In this document: in pieces, positions 7,034-15,612 of the stretch
How positions within the stretch are numbered: the stretch's first letter is position 1
How the letters are laid out: the number at the start of each line of letters is the position of its first letter
Assembly (NCBI RefSeq): GCF_012033785.1
Contig: NZ_JAAVJC010000020.1
Coordinates: 1-40,398, forward strand
Source of the DNA: Streptomyces bohaiensis
GTDB taxonomy: Bacteria; Actinomycetota; Actinomycetes; Streptomycetales; Streptomycetaceae
Length of the DNA stretch: 40,398 nt
Direction: 5' to 3'
Translations under genes and position numbers: made by a program
The notes under the pieces: model-generated
What the model was told of the DNA's origin: nothing
What the model saw: only the letters and a program-made list of their open reading frames with translations
Databases searched by the model: none

Positions 7034-8476
7034 TCAGACGCGCACGGGCTTCTGTGCCGGGACGCTCTCCTTGCTGCCGTCAGCGGACGGCTTGGGAATG
7101 GCCAGGGCGGTCAGGCCGCCGGCGATCACGACGGCCACCCCCGCCCACAGGGCGGGGCGCAGGCCGTCGACGAACTCCTGCGGGCTCCGGTCGCTGCCGT
7201 GGGCGACGAACACGCTGCCGAGCACGGCGATGCCCAGCGCGCCACCGATCTCGCGCACCGTGATGTTGGCGCCGGACGCCTTGCCCGCGTGCTCCTTGGC
7301 CACGGAGCCCAGCACGACCGCTGCCGTCGGGGCGAAGACCAGTCCCATGCCGGCACCGGCGATGACCATCGGGGCCGCCAACTGCCCGTACGGGGTGTCC
7401 GTGCTCGCGACCAGGTTGATCCAGGCCAAGCCGACACCCTGGAGCAGCAGCCCCGCGGCCATCAGCCGCCCGCCGCCCACCTTGTCGGTGAGCGCACCGG
7501 CCACCGGGGCGACGAACATCGGCACCAGGGTCCAGGTGAGGGTGAGGAGCCCGGCGTGCAGCGGGGTGCGCTCGGGGGCCACCTGGAGGTACTGGGCGAG
7601 GAGGAAGATGGAGCCGAAGACGCCGAAGTACATGGCGGCGGAGACGACGTTGCTCAGGGCGAAGGCCCGGGAGCGGTAGAACGACAGCGGCAGGAGCGGC
7701 TGCGGGGTGCGGCGCTGCCACTGGACGAAGGCGATCAGCAGGGCCACGCCGGCGGCGAAGGACGCCAGCACGCCGCCCGAGGTCCATCCGTCGGTCTCGC
7801 CGTTGACGATGCCCCAGACGAGGGCGAAGACGCCACCGGAGGCGAGCAGCATGCCGACGATGTCGAGGGAGCCGCCGGGCAGCCGGCTCTCCTTCAGGGC
7901 CCACAACGCGAGCGGTACGGCGACCAGTCCCACCGGGACGTTGATCCAGAAGATCCACTCCCAGGCGATGCCGTCCACCACCGCGCCTCCGACGACGGGC
8001 CCCAGGGCGATGGCGCAGCCGCTGACGGCTGACCAGAGGCCGAGCGCGAGGCCGCGCAGCCGGTCGGGCACGGCCTGGGAGAGCAGGGTCAGCGACAGCG
8101 GCATGACGGCGGCCGCCCCGAATCCCTGGGCCACGCGGCCCGCGATCAGCTCGCCGGCGGTGCTCGCCATGCCGCAGCCGACCGAGGCGACGGTGAAGAC
8201 CACGATCCCCAGGACGAACACCCGGCGCCTGCCGAACCTGTCCCCCAGCGCCGCCCCGGTCAGGAGGAGGCAGGCGAAGCTCAGCACGTACGCGTTGACG
8301 AACCACTGAAGGTCCTGCGTGCTCGCCTGTAACTCCACCGCGAGGGTGCGCAGCGCCGTCGACACCACGAGGTTGTCGAGGGCGACCATGAACATGGGCA
8401 CGCTGCAGGCCACGATGGCCACCCAGACGGGGACGGTACGGCCTCCGTCGGTGGGCGGGTTGCTCGTCGGCGTCAT
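7034..8476 (-). CDS. MFS drug efflux transporter, DHA2 (14-helix) type
   Basis: A 480-residue integral membrane protein with about 14 hydrophobic helices. It shows the MFS motif A (GDRFGRRRVF) after helix 2, the D1 motif LDNLVVSTAL in helix 1, the stretch LQWFVNAYVL typical of DHA2 drug:proton antiporters, and the antiporter motif C region GPVVGGAVVDG in helix 5. It exports drug-like or hydrophobic compounds across the cytoplasmic membrane using the proton gradient. The start has GAGGAG upstream. It is 46 bases downstream of the dimeric-barrel gene in the same direction, so the two are probably co-transcribed and driven from the MerR-divergent promoter. It could provide resistance to or export of a small molecule; a link to the nearby lipid operon is possible but unproven. 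Confidence 0.9.
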   Translation of the reverse strand: MTPTSNPPTDGGRTVPVWVAIVACSVPMFMVALDNLVVSTALRTLAVELQASTQDLQWFVNAYVLSFACLLLTGAALGDRFGRRRVFVLGIVVFTVASVGCGMASTAGELIAGRVAQGFGAAAVMPLSLTLLSQAVPDRLRGLALGLWSAVSGCAIALGPVVGGAVVDGIAWEWIFWINVPVGLVAVPLALWALKESRLPGGSLDIVGMLLASGGVFALVWGIVNGETDGWTSGGVLASFAAGVALLIAFVQWQRRTPQPLLPLSFYRSRAFALSNVVSAAMYFGVFGSIFLLAQYLQVAPERTPLHAGLLTLTWTLVPMFVAPVAGALTDKVGGGRLMAAGLLLQGVGLAWINLVASTDTPYGQLAAPMVIAGAGMGLVFAPTAAVVLGSVAKEHAGKASGANITVREIGGALGIAVLGSVFVAHGSDRSPQEFVDGLRPALWAGVAVVIAGGLTALAIPKPSADGSKESVPAQKPVRV

Positions 8477-8522
8477 CTTCTCGTTCTCCTCGGTCCGGTT
8501 CCGTTCACGGCGGTGCGGGCGC

Positions 8523-8939
8523 TCATGCGCTGTCTCCCGCAGGTCGCTCGCCGCGGTGTTCGGCCAGTCGGCGGTGCGCCTCGTCCCAGCGGACGGGGAG
8601 TTCGTCGGTGCGGGACTCCCAGGTGATGAAGGTGGACTCCTTCATCACCGGCCGGAGCCCGGTCATGAGGCCCTTGTGCGGCTCGGTGCCGGCGTAGGTG
8701 TACAGCGCCTCGTTGTCCTTCCACGCGGACAGGGTCCAGAAGGTCCGCTTCAGCGGCTGGGCGATCAGCGAGGCGCCGTACGCCCCCGGGGCCTTGCGCA
8801 CCTGGCGCCATGCCGCCAGGGACTTCACGAAGAAGCGGGGCACGTCCTTCCACCGGCGGACTTCCAGACGCGAGGCGATGATCAGCGTCGCGGCCCCCGG
8901 CGGCGCCGGGTCCGGAGTGATCCAGGGGAGCGTGGGCAT
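8523..8939 (-). CDS. Small DUF3291 / antibiotic-monooxygenase-like dimeric alpha+beta barrel protein
   Basis: A 138-residue protein. ATG 8939 is preferred because GGAAGG precedes it by seven bases; an in-frame ATG at 8954 is the alternative. The pattern of an N-terminal strand (ATLIIASRLEVR), a helix ending in KAPGAYGASLIAQP, the strand TFWTLSAWKDNEALYTY and a C-terminal motif ITWESRTDELPVRWDEAHR fits the ferredoxin-like dimeric-barrel superfamily. That superfamily includes DUF3291 and spheroidene or antibiotic monooxygenases, which act on quinones and polyketides with or without cofactor. The substrate is unknown. The gene is divergent from merR and upstream of the efflux pump, so this looks like a small-molecule detoxification unit. 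Confidence 0.7.
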   Translation of the reverse strand: MPTLPWITPDPAPPGAATLIIASRLEVRRWKDVPRFFVKSLAAWRQVRKAPGAYGASLIAQPLKRTFWTLSAWKDNEALYTYAGTEPHKGLMTGLRPVMKESTFITWESRTDELPVRWDEAHRRLAEHRGERPAGDSA

Positions 8940-9089
8940 GGCGGGGCCTTCCATTGAGGTCGGCTCGACGGGTGGGGGGATGCCGTGCGAGCAGGCAAAA
9001 AGGTGTCCGGTATCTTGGGAACCACCACTATCCATGATAGACAGTGGAACTCTCCACACGCCAGTCCCGCCGGGACGAAGGGTCGGGAA
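8940..9089. promoter_or_regulatory. Divergent promoter with MerR-type operator
   Basis: In this 150-base gap between outward-reading genes, bases 9025-9047 form a 23-base imperfect palindrome (CCACTATCC...AGACAGTGG; 18 of 23 positions symmetric). MerR-family regulators bind such dyads inside stretched promoter spacers. The palindrome is the natural operator for the adjacent MerR protein. The surrounding bases are AT-rich relative to the genome. Exact -35/-10 boxes are not certain. Confidence 0.65.
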
Positions 9090-9818
9090 ATGCGTATTTC
9101 CGAGCTGAGCCGCCGCAGTGGTGTGCCCATTGCGACGATCAAGTACTACATTCGGGAGAAATTGCTTCCGGCGGGCAACCCCACGGCCCACAACCAGGCC
9201 GACTACGACGAGCGGCACCTGCGCAGACTCCGGCTGATCAGGGCCCTGGTCTCCGTGCGTGGCCTGTCGGTCAGCGCCGCCTCGGACATCCTGGCCGCGC
9301 TGTCGGAGAACGAGGAGAACACCCACCTGGCCCTGGGCCTGGTGCTGGGCGCCATGCAGGCGGAGGAGCGGAAGAAGCCGCCGCAGGAGGGGGAGGAGGT
9401 GGCGGCCGGGCCGATGGCGGAGGCCGAGAGGCTCATCGACGCCACCGGCTGGCAGCTGCATCCCCTCTCGACCGGGCGGACACAGCTCGCGCGCTCGCTG
9501 CAGAGCATGGCCCAGGTCGGGCTGCACCTGGACTGGCAGACGCTGCTGCCCTACGCGCGCCTGGCCGAGCAGACCGCCGTCCTCGACCTCGACCAGCTCA
9601 GCGCGGGGGGCGACGACCGGCTGTCCCTGGCCGAGCGGGCGGTCCAGGTGACGGTGCTGCTGGAACCCGTCCTGATGATCCTGCGCAGAATGGCCCAGGA
9701 GAGCGAGTCCTTCTCCCGGTACGGATCGCCCCCGGGCGAGGAGCCCCCCGCGGGTGCGCGGCCGGCAGCGGGCGAGGAGCCGGCAGCGGCGCCGGGGGAG
9801 ACCCCCGGCGCCGCGTAG
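9090..9818 (+). CDS. MerR-family transcriptional regulator
   Basis: A 242-residue protein from ATG 9090 (GAAGGG seven bases upstream). The N-terminus MRISELSRRSGVPIATIKYY is a textbook MerR winged helix. It is followed by a wing and second helix (REKLLPAG, ADYDERHLRRLRLI) and a long dimerisation helix. The C-terminal part (about residues 90-215) is an effector domain without obvious metal-binding cysteines. The last 25 residues are low-complexity Pro/Ala/Glu. It diverges from the dimeric-barrel plus efflux pair, whose promoter region carries a fitting palindrome, so it is the likely activator of that pair. The inducer is unknown. Confidence 0.9.
   Translation: MRISELSRRSGVPIATIKYYIREKLLPAGNPTAHNQADYDERHLRRLRLIRALVSVRGLSVSAASDILAALSENEENTHLALGLVLGAMQAEERKKPPQEGEEVAAGPMAEAERLIDATGWQLHPLSTGRTQLARSLQSMAQVGLHLDWQTLLPYARLAEQTAVLDLDQLSAGGDDRLSLAERAVQVTVLLEPVLMILRRMAQESESFSRYGSPPGEEPPAGARPAAGEEPAAAPGETPGAA
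9786..9814. terminator. Shared terminator between convergent merR and the flavoprotein gene
   Basis: A perfect 13-bp stem (9786-9798 with 9802-9814) and AGA loop overlaps the last codons of merR, 20 bases beyond the stop of the convergent flavoprotein gene. It can serve both strands and marks the 3' end of the 23-kb lipid operon. Confidence 0.75.
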
Positions 9819-9833
9819 CCCCCGCCCGGACCG

Positions 9834-11147
9834 TCAGCGGCCGGGCAGCTCCCGCAGCAGCTGCTCCGCGGCCTCCCGGCCGGAGGAGAACGCCGCCTCG
9901 TGCGAGCCGATCTGGTCCCAGTGCAGCTGCTTGGAGTGGAAGTACGACCCGCAGAGCTTGACCCGGCCGCCCTCGTTCACCCGGTGGATGTCCTTCTGGA
10001 GATCCCGCAGCTTCATGTCGATCACCGGGTGGGCGTAGGACAGTTCACGGATGATCAGGTCCTCCCGCAGCCGGCCCGCGTAGTCGAGGGTGACGAGGTA
10101 GTCCTTCTCGGCCTCCAGGCGGTGCAGCCGGTTCATGTAGTACGCGACGTAGGGACGGACCCGGCCGTCCACGGTGATCTTCCCGTAGTTCCAGTTGTCC
10201 CAGCTCTCCCTCCCGCCCGGCATCACCGAGGTGTCGGTGTGCAGCACCGCGAGCGAGGTGTTGTAGCGGATGTCGGCGAGGGTCCGCCGCTGCACCGCGG
10301 TGGGGTTGACCAGCAGGTCGCGGGCCTCGTCGCCGTGCGCGGCGCAGACGACGTGGTCGAAGCGCTCGCCCCCGGCGGCGGTGTGCACGGTGACGCCGTC
10401 CTCGTCCTCGCGGATCGCGGTGACCGCCTCCCCCAGCCGCAGCTTGGGGTCGATGGCGGCCAGGGCCCGGCGCACGTACGTGACGGACCCGCCGCGCACC
10501 GTGCGCCACTGGACGCCGTTGCCGCCCAGACCGCCTTCGTCATGCGCCATGAAGAACGCGATGACGGTGGTGGCGGGCATCTCCCAGATCAGTTCGGCCG
10601 GAACCGACCAGACGGCGGTGCACAGCAGCACGACGTAGCCGTAGCGGAACTCCTGGCTGTACCCGCCGCGGTCCAGGTACTCCCCGAGCGGCAGGTCGGT
10701 CCGCTTGCGCAGGAAGTCCTTGCGGCCCTCCGCGTGGAAGCGCCGGGCCTCGCGGTGCACGGCGAGGAAGCCGTCGTCGTACCGGCCGCGCAGCTCGTCC
10801 TCCGCCATCGCCAGTTCCGCGGTGCCGAACCGCAGCCCGCTGTCCCGGTCGAAGAACTGGAAACCGCCGCGGTGCTCCTGCACCGGGACGTCGAGTTCGT
10901 CGAAGAACCCGGACAGCTGCGGGTAGCTGGGCCGGTTGAAGACGACGAAGGCGGTGTCGATGCCGTGTGTCCTGCCCGCCTCCTCCACCTCGATGGTGTG
11001 CGCGTGCCCGCCGGCCCGCCGGTCCTTGTCGTAGAGCGTGATGTCGGCGTGGTCGCGCAGCCGGTAGGCCGCGGACAGCCCGGCGACCCCCGCACCGACC
11101 ACGGCGATCGAGGGACGGCTCGGGGCGCTGGCGGAATGTTCGGGCAT
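9834..11147 (-). CDS. COG2907-type FAD-dependent oxidoreductase (possible fatty-acyl desaturase)
   Basis: A 437-residue flavoprotein; AAGGAAC is six bases before ATG 11147. The Rossmann FAD motif is AVVGAGVAGLSAAYRL (residues 14-30), followed by the acidic-end segment DKDRRAGGHA. The conserved blocks GIDTAFVVFN, YNTSLAVLHTD and SWDNWNYG match the COG2907 'predicted NAD/FAD-binding protein' group. That group often sits beside cyclopropane-fatty-acid synthases. One member, UfaD of furan-fatty-acid biosynthesis, desaturates methylated fatty acyl chains. It is the last gene of the Pfa-type operon, 72 bases after the PPTase. I infer that it introduces or shifts a double bond in the synthase product; an amine-oxidase-like role on another substrate cannot be excluded. 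Confidence 0.75.
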   Translation of the reverse strand: MPEHSASAPSRPSIAVVGAGVAGLSAAYRLRDHADITLYDKDRRAGGHAHTIEVEEAGRTHGIDTAFVVFNRPSYPQLSGFFDELDVPVQEHRGGFQFFDRDSGLRFGTAELAMAEDELRGRYDDGFLAVHREARRFHAEGRKDFLRKRTDLPLGEYLDRGGYSQEFRYGYVVLLCTAVWSVPAELIWEMPATTVIAFFMAHDEGGLGGNGVQWRTVRGGSVTYVRRALAAIDPKLRLGEAVTAIREDEDGVTVHTAAGGERFDHVVCAAHGDEARDLLVNPTAVQRRTLADIRYNTSLAVLHTDTSVMPGGRESWDNWNYGKITVDGRVRPYVAYYMNRLHRLEAEKDYLVTLDYAGRLREDLIIRELSYAHPVIDMKLRDLQKDIHRVNEGGRVKLCGSYFHSKQLHWDQIGSHEAAFSSGREAAEQLLRELPGR

Positions 11148-11219
11148 GACGTTCCTTAGGTCGGGTCCCGGCGGTCGCCGGGGCGGTGAGTCAGCGGGAG
11201 GTGCGCACGGCCGCGCGGA

Positions 11220-12080
11220 TCAGCCGGAGATGCGGGTCAGCCGCAGCGGGCCTGGGGCGGCGCCGTCGGTGGCGACGGCGAGGACGTGCTCGGGCCCGGG
11301 GTGCAGCAGGCTCAGGTGCCACTGGGGCCGGAGGGTTCCGGGCGGGTCGTACACGCGCACCGGCGGTTCGTGCGGCGCGCTGAGGACGAAGCTGTCCGGG
11401 GCTCGCAGCAGACCGGTGCCCAGCGCCTTCAGATACGCCTCCTTGAGCACCCAGTACGCCATCACCTGCGTGGCCCGGGGGCCCGGTCGGAGAGCGGCCA
11501 GCGCGGCACGCTCGGCCGGCGCGAAGCGCGCCTGCAGCGCCTGGAGCGTCTCGGACGGGGCCGCGGCCCGCTCGATGTCCACCCCGCACGCCCGGCCCCG
11601 GCTGACGACGCACGCGAGCATCCCCCGGGTGTGGGAGAGGTTGAAGCGCAGCCCTCCGGGCGGCCGGACGGGCTCGGGCCGCCCGTACCGTCCGGTGGTG
11701 AAGCTCCAGTCGGCGGGCGGTACCGGGGCGGCCTCGCTGAGCGCGAACCGGGACAGCAGCCGGGCGCCGAAGTACCGGCGCCGGGCACCGGAGGTGCGCA
11801 GCCGGGCCATGCGTGCCCGTTCCGCTGCGCTGAGCACCCCGACACCGCCGAGCCGTTCGGCGAACGCCGGCACCGCGGCCTCCGGGAGCAGCCACAGCCG
11901 GATGCCGTCGGCGGCGAGTTCCCGGTCCTCGGGCGGGTCGTCGACCTGCCAGGGCCTGCCGGGCGGGCCGTCCTCGTCGGGGGAGAGCGGCACGCCCGGC
12001 ACGGCCGGGAGCCAGCGGAGCACGCCGCTGTGCTCCCGTGCGGCGCGGCCCAGACCCTGCCAGCTGTGGAGGGTGCTCAT
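11220..12080 (-). CDS. Sfp-type 4'-phosphopantetheinyl transferase (PfaE role)
   Basis: A 286-residue protein with the Sfp-class signature motifs: RYFGARLLSRFALS (substrate side), FNLSHTRG near residue 145, GVDIE near 165 with the Mg-binding acids, and WVLKEAYLKALGTGL near 208. It transfers phosphopantetheine from CoA to the active serine of carrier proteins. The ATG at 12080 overlaps the stop codon of the upstream acyl-CoA dehydrogenase homologue by four bases (ATGA), implying translational coupling. In Pfa systems a dedicated PPTase (PfaE) is required; this one should activate the three ACPs of the PfaA-like protein and the free ACP at 32736. The N-terminal 40 residues are an ill-conserved lead-in. 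Confidence 0.93.
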   Translation of the reverse strand: MSTLHSWQGLGRAAREHSGVLRWLPAVPGVPLSPDEDGPPGRPWQVDDPPEDRELAADGIRLWLLPEAAVPAFAERLGGVGVLSAAERARMARLRTSGARRRYFGARLLSRFALSEAAPVPPADWSFTTGRYGRPEPVRPPGGLRFNLSHTRGMLACVVSRGRACGVDIERAAAPSETLQALQARFAPAERAALAALRPGPRATQVMAYWVLKEAYLKALGTGLLRAPDSFVLSAPHEPPVRVYDPPGTLRPQWHLSLLHPGPEHVLAVATDGAAPGPLRLTRISG

Positions 12081-13858
12081 GTGCGGGCCGCCGGCAGCTC
12101 GCCCCGGGGCGCCAGCGCCACCGGCCAGTGGGAGAACAGCCGGTCGGTAGCGTGCAGGTCCCGCAGGACCCGCATCACCTCGTCGACCACGGCGCTGTCG
12201 GTGACCGCCTCGTGCGGATGCCACCAGCGGCGCAGCCGTTCCAGCTGGAGCAGCAGGAGTGCGGCGCTGGGCAGCGGCTCGACCTGGGCACCGGAGGACT
12301 GGGTGAAGGTGTGCAGGCAGGCGGCCGCGGCGTGCAGCAGGCAGTACTCCTTGGCCAGGTCGAACAGCTCGGCGGAGTGGCTGTGCGCGCGGCCCGCCCG
12401 GCGTCGGTTCTCGGCCAGCCGGGCAGCCACGGAGCCGGCCCGGTCCAGCAGGTCCTCGGCCACCTCGGCCGCCCGGCCCAGCCACGCCCGGTCCTCGTGC
12501 TTGGCGTCGGCGGCCATCTCCCGCAGCCGGTCGAGTGCCGCCGGCGCCGCCAGCAGGGCGTCGTCCCGGCCGCGGCTGAACAGTTCCTGGCGCCACGGTT
12601 CGAAGCGGGGCAGGGGCCGGTCCATGCCGTAGAGGGTGGCGACCCGCTCCCGTGCGGCGGCCCGGTCCGCCGCGGAGTCGTTGCCCAGCAGCGTCTCCAG
12701 CTGGGAGGCGAGCGCCTTGAGGTTGACGACGGTGTTGCCGTCGGCGAAGTTGGCGACCGGGAGGTCGCGCAGCATCTTCTGGTGGACGCCGTAGTGCGGG
12801 TGGTCCCGGAGGTAGAAGCGGGCCCCGAGGACGACGTTGAGCTGGGAGACGGTCCGCTCCAGCATGGTGGGGACCAGGTACTTGGCCACCGACGACCAGA
12901 CGCTGGCCTGTTCCGGGACGACCTGGAGACTCCGCACCGCCCCCAGGCACAGCGCGTCGGCGATCATGAGGTCGGCGAAGCACTCGGTGAGCTGCCGGCG
13001 GGAGTAGGGGATGTCGGCGACGGCCGTGCCGAAGATCGTGCGCTGCGCGGCGAAGTCCAGGGTCAGCCGCAGCGCGGTGTCGGTGGCCGACAGCGCGATC
13101 GCGTTGATCAGCGCCCGGGCGACCTGGGAGCTCTTCAGGGCGATCTCCACGCCCTGCCCCTCGCGGCCCAGCAGGGCGCTGTCGGGGACGAACACCTCGT
13201 GCAGGCGGAAGCCGCTCATGTCCAGTGCCCGCAGCCCGTGCAGCCGTTCGCGGGGGAGTTCGTCGACGGCGCCGGCGGGCGCGGTGCGCTTGTCGAGCAG
13301 CAGGACGGAGTAGCCGGCGGGGCCGCCGTGGTCGGAGGTGCGGGCCAGCACCACCAGGCCGTCGGCCACGCGGGCGTTGCCGATCAGCCATTTCTCGCCG
13401 CTGACGAGCCAGCCGCCCTCGGTGGGCCGGGCCCGGGTCTCGTTGCTGAGGAGGTCGCTGCCGTGCAGGCGCTCCGACAGGCCCCACGCGTAGCGGTGGC
13501 CGTGCCGCGTGGCGTCCACCATGCGCTGCCTGACGGCGTCGTCCCCGGCGATCCAGGCGGGCATGAAGCTCAGGTTGCTGATGATGAGGCCGGTCGCGGT
13601 GGTGGGGTCGCGGCGGGCGACGAGACGCAGCAGGGTGAAGCCGACCTCCACGTCCCCGGCGCGGCCGCCCTGCTCCTCGGGCAGGGCGTACTCGTGCACC
13701 CCCCAGCGGTGCAGCAGGTTGACGAAGGGATACGGGTACTCCTCGCGTTCGTCCAGCTCCAGGATCCGGGCGAACGGCATGCGGGAGTCGGGGTCGTGCG
13801 GGTCCCCCAGATGGCGTTCGAGCCGCTGGGCGAGGTCGGTCAGGTCTGCGGTGGGCAC
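12077..13858 (-). CDS. Acyl-CoA dehydrogenase-family flavoprotein 1, Asp at the catalytic-base position
   Basis: A 593-residue ACAD homologue, larger than the usual 380-400, with an extra C-terminal helical region like very-long-chain dehydrogenases. The start is GTG 13858, which overlaps the upstream gene's end by 19 bases; the frame is open farther upstream but loses homology. The N-terminal helical domain, the middle barrel (LSERLHGSDLLSNET) and the C-terminal helical domain (LTLDFAAQRTIFGTAV) are all present. Aligning RDLPVANFADGNTVVN with the usual RDAKIYQIYEGT places Asp where medium-chain dehydrogenases have their catalytic Glu; nitroalkane oxidase has the same substitution. It probably acts on an ACP- or CoA-bound product of the Pfa synthase. 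It is sister to the next gene. Confidence 0.85.
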   Translation of the reverse strand: MPTADLTDLAQRLERHLGDPHDPDSRMPFARILELDEREEYPYPFVNLLHRWGVHEYALPEEQGGRAGDVEVGFTLLRLVARRDPTTATGLIISNLSFMPAWIAGDDAVRQRMVDATRHGHRYAWGLSERLHGSDLLSNETRARPTEGGWLVSGEKWLIGNARVADGLVVLARTSDHGGPAGYSVLLLDKRTAPAGAVDELPRERLHGLRALDMSGFRLHEVFVPDSALLGREGQGVEIALKSSQVARALINAIALSATDTALRLTLDFAAQRTIFGTAVADIPYSRRQLTECFADLMIADALCLGAVRSLQVVPEQASVWSSVAKYLVPTMLERTVSQLNVVLGARFYLRDHPHYGVHQKMLRDLPVANFADGNTVVNLKALASQLETLLGNDSAADRAAARERVATLYGMDRPLPRFEPWRQELFSRGRDDALLAAPAALDRLREMAADAKHEDRAWLGRAAEVAEDLLDRAGSVAARLAENRRRAGRAHSHSAELFDLAKEYCLLHAAAACLHTFTQSSGAQVEPLPSAALLLLQLERLRRWWHPHEAVTDSAVVDEVMRVLRDLHATDRLFSHWPVALAPRGELPAART

Positions 13859-15612
13859 GGCTCCCCCTGGTGCGGTCGTGCGGACGGACGGGGCGGGGCG
13901 AGGCGGACCGGCACGAGAGAGAACAGCCGGTGGCCGCCGCGCAGGGCGAGTGCGGTGTCGAGCGCGGGACTCAGCGCCCCGGGGCGGCGCCGGGGGTCCG
14001 TGCCGTCCGCCCGGGACAGGAGGTAGGCCAGGACGGCGCCGAGCCAGCCGGTGGCGCCGGGCTTCCCCTCGTAGAGGGGGACGTCGCGGTTGTGCCACCA
14101 CAGCAGCAGGCAGCAGCCGGCCGAGTGCAGCCAGGCGAAACGCTCGGCCAGGTCGGTGAGCGCCTCCGCGTCACGGCCGGCCGCCGCCACCTCCCGGGGC
14201 AGGTCCCGCAGCGCGGCGGCGAGTTCGGCGACCACGGCCGTGGTGACGGCGTCCTGGGCCAGGCCGGGTTCGGTGCCCTCGGCCAGCCGGGCGGCCAGCG
14301 GCGCGGCCTCGGCGGTGACCGGGTCGCGGCCGCGGGCGTTGAGGTCCAGTCCGGTGATGTCGAAGGGAGGCAGCGGGGCCGCCAGGTCGAACACTGCGGG
14401 CGTCGCGGCGTCGGGCGCGGCCGCCGCATCGGCTGCGGCGGCGAGGGCGGGCAGCTGTCCGGTGAAGGAGCGCAGATTGGCCACCGTGCTGGTGTCCACC
14501 ACCCGGACCAGCGCGGCGTCCCGCGCGGTCTTCTGGAAGATCCCGCCGCCCGGCCCCTCGTCGCGCAGCACGGCCCGGGTGGAGAGGACCCCGGCGCAGC
14601 GGGCCATCAGGTCGGACACCGCCTCCGCCACCACGTGCTTGGCCGCGCAGCCCCACACGCTGAACACCTCGGGTGCGCGGTGCAGGCCGCGCGCGGCGGC
14701 GAGCGCGGTGGCGTCGGCGGCCAGCAGCGCGGCGGCGGCCAGCGCGAGCTCGCGTCGCGGGTACCCGGCGGCCAGCAGGGGGCCGCGCCCCTGGCGGCGG
14801 GCCGCGGCGAAGTCGAGCGTGACCCGGAGCGCGGTGTCGGCGCAGCCCAGGCTGCCGGCGCAGCTCATGACCCGGACGATCTGCTGCGCCTTCACCGCCG
14901 CTTCCAGCGCCTCGCCGGGTCTGCCGACCACGGCGTGCGGCGGCACCGGAAAGCGGTCGAACTCCAGGTGGGCGAAGTCGATACCGCGCATGCCGGTGGC
15001 GGGGACGCGCCGCCCCCGCCGGAACCGGTCGGCGGTGGCCGGGTCGGTCAGGTCCGCGAGGACCGCGGTGAAAGCGCCCGGTCCGCGCTCCCCGGTGCGG
15101 GCCACCACGTAGGCGCTGTCGCAGCTGCCGCCGAGCCCGACCATCCATTTGCGGCCGGTCAGCAGCCAGCCGTCGCCGTCGGGGGACGGTTCGAGCCGGG
15201 TGGTGTTGGCCAGCAGATCACTGCCGTGCTCCTCCTCGGAGAGGGCGAAGCCGATGGCCCCGTCGGCGGCGAGCAGTCCGGCCGCCCACCACTGCTGCTG
15301 GGGGGACCCGTGCAGCCGCAGGCAGGTCGCGGCGGTGACGGAGAACATCGTGGCCGGCATCACCGCGAGGTCCCGGCGGGCCGCGGCGCGGACCAGGGTG
15401 AGGTTGTCGGCGAAGCCGGTGAAGGAACCACCGAGCTCCGGCGGCAGGTAGTTGAGGTGGAAGCCGGTGGCGCGCAGCGCGGCGGCCGACGCGTCCGGGG
15501 CGCGGTCGAGGTTGTCGCGCGCCGCCGCGGCGGCGAAGCCGTGGGGGTTGCCGGGGTCGTCGGCGTCGCCGAGGAGTTCCTCCAGGGCCTCGGCGGCGGT
15601 GCTGCCGTTCAC
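13840..15612 (-). CDS. Acyl-CoA dehydrogenase-family flavoprotein 2, Asp at the catalytic-base position
   Basis: A 590-residue paralogue of the neighbouring dehydrogenase, sharing length and domain order. The start GTG 15612 overlaps the PfaD stop by four bases (GTGA), so it is translationally coupled. The middle-domain motif ALSEEEHGSDLLANTT and the helix LRVTLDFAAARRQGRG identify the fold. The residue aligned with the catalytic Glu of medium-chain enzymes is again Asp (RDAALVRVVDTSTVAN), with the usual following Gly replaced by Thr. The C-terminal third is Ala-rich. Two such enzymes side by side suggest either a heteromer or two successive dehydrogenations (alpha-beta or deeper positions) of the long acyl chain. 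Substrate and redox partner are not evident; no electron-transfer flavoprotein gene is present here. Confidence 0.85.
   Translation of the reverse strand: MNGSTAAEALEELLGDADDPGNPHGFAAAAARDNLDRAPDASAAALRATGFHLNYLPPELGGSFTGFADNLTLVRAAARRDLAVMPATMFSVTAATCLRLHGSPQQQWWAAGLLAADGAIGFALSEEEHGSDLLANTTRLEPSPDGDGWLLTGRKWMVGLGGSCDSAYVVARTGERGPGAFTAVLADLTDPATADRFRRGRRVPATGMRGIDFAHLEFDRFPVPPHAVVGRPGEALEAAVKAQQIVRVMSCAGSLGCADTALRVTLDFAAARRQGRGPLLAAGYPRRELALAAAALLAADATALAAARGLHRAPEVFSVWGCAAKHVVAEAVSDLMARCAGVLSTRAVLRDEGPGGGIFQKTARDAALVRVVDTSTVANLRSFTGQLPALAAAADAAAAPDAATPAVFDLAAPLPPFDITGLDLNARGRDPVTAEAAPLAARLAEGTEPGLAQDAVTTAVVAELAAALRDLPREVAAAGRDAEALTDLAERFAWLHSAGCCLLLWWHNRDVPLYEGKPGATGWLGAVLAYLLSRADGTDPRRRPGALSPALDTALALRGGHRLFSLVPVRLAPPRPSARPHQGEPCPPQT

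Noticed and set aside
8523..9527. Single long minus-strand frame reaching from the dimeric-barrel gene through the promoter and into merR
   Set aside because: The upstream two thirds are antisense to merR and its operator. The real gene starts at ATG 8939 with a proper ribosome binding site.
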